From Chamaecyparis obtusa (taxonomy: Eukaryota; Streptophyta; Pinopsida; Cupressales; Cupressaceae): DNA of 64,000 nt. Position 1 is the first letter of the stretch. Each line of letters begins with the position of its first letter. Positions 61,414 to 64,000 of the stretch are shown here, in pieces. A program made the translations under genes and the position numbers. The stretch is from positions 685,001-749,000 of the forward strand of contig BSBK01001304.1 in NCBI GenBank assembly GCA_027943335.1. The letters run 5' to 3'. The notes below the pieces were generated by a model. That model was not told where the DNA came from. It saw only the letters and a list, made by a program, of their open reading frames with translations, and searched no databases.

Positions 61414-62600
61414 TGATGTAGGAGCATCTTGGATCTTTGAGCAATCTTGCATCAACCAAAAACATTTTCTGATTTTTGTACTTGTTTGTTGTTGTTTTCT
61501 TTATAATATTTGAATTTGATGGTTTCATGTTTTTTTAATATTACATTATGTTGAGGACCTATTTTGGAACCTTCTCCTATGAGCACGTAAAGTTTGGATG
61601 GATTTTTTCAAAGTTACAGCTATTTTCCTTACCGTTAGAATAGTGTTTTCCTCCAGTTTTGGTGCTGATTGTTCATGTTCGCGACCTTTATCCATAAGAA
61701 ATTATCCTTTGAGAACTTAAGGAGTTTTAAAGCACCTAAATTAATATCATTTCCAAATAAAGAAAACTCCAATTCATTATGAGTAAAAATTTATTCCCGT
61801 TTTGGCACGGGACCTATTTTCTGCCAATTTTCACATCAGAGCCATTCCTGCAGTTTTGGTGCTGATTGTTCTTGTTGGAGACCTTGATACATAAAGAATT
61901 ATCATTTTCTCACTAAATGATTTTTATAGTACCTAAATTAATATCATTTCCCAAGAGCACAAACTCCAATTCATTATGAGTAAAAAGTTATGCCCATTTT
62001 ACCTTAGGACCTATTTCCTGCCAGTTTTCAGGTGAAACATGTGGTGTTTCTTCTTGCGATGTTCCGTGTGATAAAATTAGACCTTGAGATATTAAATGAA
62101 TGTTATTCCATATTTTTAGGACCTAAATCCAAAGTTTCATCAATTTATATTCATTCTAGCATTAGTTTTGGTTTAAATCTTGAGACTGGACCTATATTGT
62201 AATTAAATGCCTGACTAGCTGACCTGTGGCTTAGCTGGCTATATAAAGAGTCTAGATTGATGTAGTAGGGAATCAAGGAGATCATCAAGAGGTATATCTA
62301 GAGAGGATTATCAAGATACATCATTGGAGACAAAGATAGGATGCAAGCTGTAATTCTGATTTCATAATTCTCATTGTATAAGGCTGAAACCCAGAAGGCC
62401 TCACAGTCGGGCATGTTGAAAGAAATAATATAAATAGTCTTTTGTTGTTGTCAGTTGATTGTCTGATATCCATTGTAATTTAATTTCTTTCATGTGATTT
62501 CATATTGCTTCCATTGTGTAACTCAAAGAAGGGCTTGGTTGTTGATTCAAGTGGACTCAATTCTGCTTGATTCTGCTTGTATCTAATCCCCCTTACGTCA
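61414..62600 (+). repeat. 3' LTR of the chromovirus
   Basis: Same length as the 5' copy (1187 bp), with many substitutions, clearly more than in the nested element's LTR pair. The TATA box is at 62240-62246. A convincing polypurine tract just before it is not seen. Confidence 0.93.
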
Positions 62601-64000
62601 GGTCCTAAAGTGTGATATGGCATACAAAGACACCTAGGGAGTCCCCATGACCCTTTTTGAAACACTTGATTTCTCAAGTGTGTCTGAAGGGGTCCTAGGA
62701 CCCATTAAGACAAACTTGAGAATTCCAATGTGTCTATAGGGGTCATGGGGACTTTGTAGGGGTACTAACAAGTGGTAAAGCATAGTAGGACCCCTAAGGA
62801 GTCCCCATGACCCCTTTTGACACATTTGAATGCTCAAGTGTGTCCAAAGGGGTCCTAGGACCCCTTAAGAAACACTTGAGCATTCCAAAGTGTCAGAAGG
62901 GGTCATGGGGACTTCCTAGGGCTCCTAATATGTGATAAGACATACTAGGACCCCTAGGGAGTCCCCATGATGCATTTTAAGTCATTTGAATGCTCAAGAT
63001 TGTATGAATGGGTCCTAAAAACCCTTAAGACACACTTGATCATTCCAATGTATCCATACAGGTCATGGGGACTTTGTAGGGGTTCTAACAAATGATAAGG
63101 TGTACTAGGACCCCTAAGGAGTCCCCATGACCCCTTTTGAAATAGTTGAATGCTCAAGTGTGTCTAAAGGGATCATAAGACCTCTTAATACACACTTGAG
63201 GATTCCAATGTGTCAGAAGGGGTCATGGGGAGTTCCTAAGGGTCTGAACGTGTGATAAGCTATACTAGGACCCCTAGGAGACCCCATGACCCCTTTTGAT
63301 GCAACACTCAAGTGTGTCCAAAGGCATCCTAAGACACCTTAAGACACACTTGAGTATTGTAATGTGTCCATAAGGGTCATGGGGACTTCCTAGGGGTCCT
63401 AACACATCATATGGTGTACTAGAACCCCTAGGGAGTCCCCATGACCCCTTTTGACACATTTGAGAGCTCAAGTGTGTCCAAAGGGTTCCTAGGACCCCTT
63501 AAGACACACTTGAGTATTCCAATGTTCCCATAGGTTTCATGGGGACTTCCTAGGCCTCCTAACACATGATAAGGCATACTAGAATCCCTAAGGAGTCCCC
63601 ATGACCCCTTTTGACATATTTTAACACTCAAGTGTGTCTAAAGAGCTCATATGACCCCTTAAGATAGACTTGAGCTTTCAAATGTGTCAAAAGGGTTCAT
63701 GGGGACTTCTTATCAATCTTAAAGCATTATAAGGTGTACTAGGACCCCTAGGGAGTCTCGATGACACATTTTGACACATTTGAATGCTCAAGTGTGTCCG
63801 TAGGGGTCCTAGGAACCCTTAAGACACACTTGAGCATTCCAATGTGTCCATAGGGGTCATGGGAACTTCCTTAGGGTCCTAACACATGAGAAGGCATACT
63901 AGGACCCCTAAGGAGTCCTCATGACCCATTTTAACACATTTGAATGCTCAAACATTTCCCAATGGGTCCTAAGACTCCTTAAGACACACTTGAGGATTTA
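62601..64000. repeat. 160-bp palindromic satellite, block 4
   Basis: About 8.75 monomers to the window edge. Starts with the TSD copy GGTCC and joins in register with 41793. Same inverted-repeat structure as block 1. The array continues past the window. Confidence 0.95.

Larger units (their letters stand above)
41794..62600 (+). mobile_element. Ty3/gypsy chromovirus with C-terminal chromodomain, RT deleted
   Basis: LTRs of 1187 bp each (41794-42980 and 61414-62600) and an exact TSD GGTCC (41789-41793 and 62601-62605) define it. The primer site follows the 5' LTR. Gag, protease and integrase are present but RT and most of RNase H are absent. A second element (45608-60744) sits inside its integrase. 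Without that insertion the chromovirus would be about 5.7 kb. Confidence 0.94.

Overview
This window looks like intergenic heterochromatin from a large, retrotransposon-rich plant nuclear genome. The evidence is Ty1/copia and Ty3/gypsy elements of plant type (a chromodomain chromovirus and dual-RNase-H Tat-lineage elements), LTRs of 0.9-1.9 kb, nested insertions, satellite arrays, and no intact host gene. A conifer or other gymnosperm would fit, but the sequence does not prove it. No bacterial-style operons, rRNA genes or CRISPR arrays were seen. Layout: 1-5180 is a decayed Ty1/copia element whose 5' end lies outside the window. 5455-13758 is an array of a 358-bp satellite, split by a second, deleted copia-type element (6018-11730) that carries a gag and a long unidentified reading frame. 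14544-15953 (minus) is a broken gene of unrecognised family. 16049-16991 is a solo LTR with a CTTCT target-site duplication (TSD). From about 17331 to the end, the substrate is a 160-bp satellite in which every monomer is itself a near-perfect inverted repeat. That array is interrupted by three insertions: a Tat-like gypsy element on the minus strand (20918-30117, TSD ATATG); a cluster of related non-coding LTRs (31010-41730, imperfect TSD CCTTA/CCTCA) that contains a further LTR element (35070-40028); and a chromodomain chromovirus (41794-62600, TSD GGTCC). The chromovirus is itself broken inside its integrase by a second Tat-lineage element on the minus strand (45608-60744, TSD GAAGA). With the insertions removed, the four satellite pieces join in register into one array of roughly 5.9 kb. 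How the parts relate: all protein-coding sequence here is, or appears to be, mobile-element sequence, and none is intact. Two of the large polyproteins (3-3590 plus, and 48607-56835 minus) keep one reading frame from end to end and are broken only by stop codons. Almost all of those stops sit where a glutamine or arginine codon is expected, which is the pattern of C-to-T decay of methylated cytosine. The most unusual features are the palindromic 160-bp satellite, the unidentified long reading frame in the 6018-11730 element, the archaeal-type RNase H placed before reverse transcriptase in the 20918-30117 element, and the contrast between nearly identical LTRs and a heavily stop-riddled polyprotein in the 45608-60744 element.
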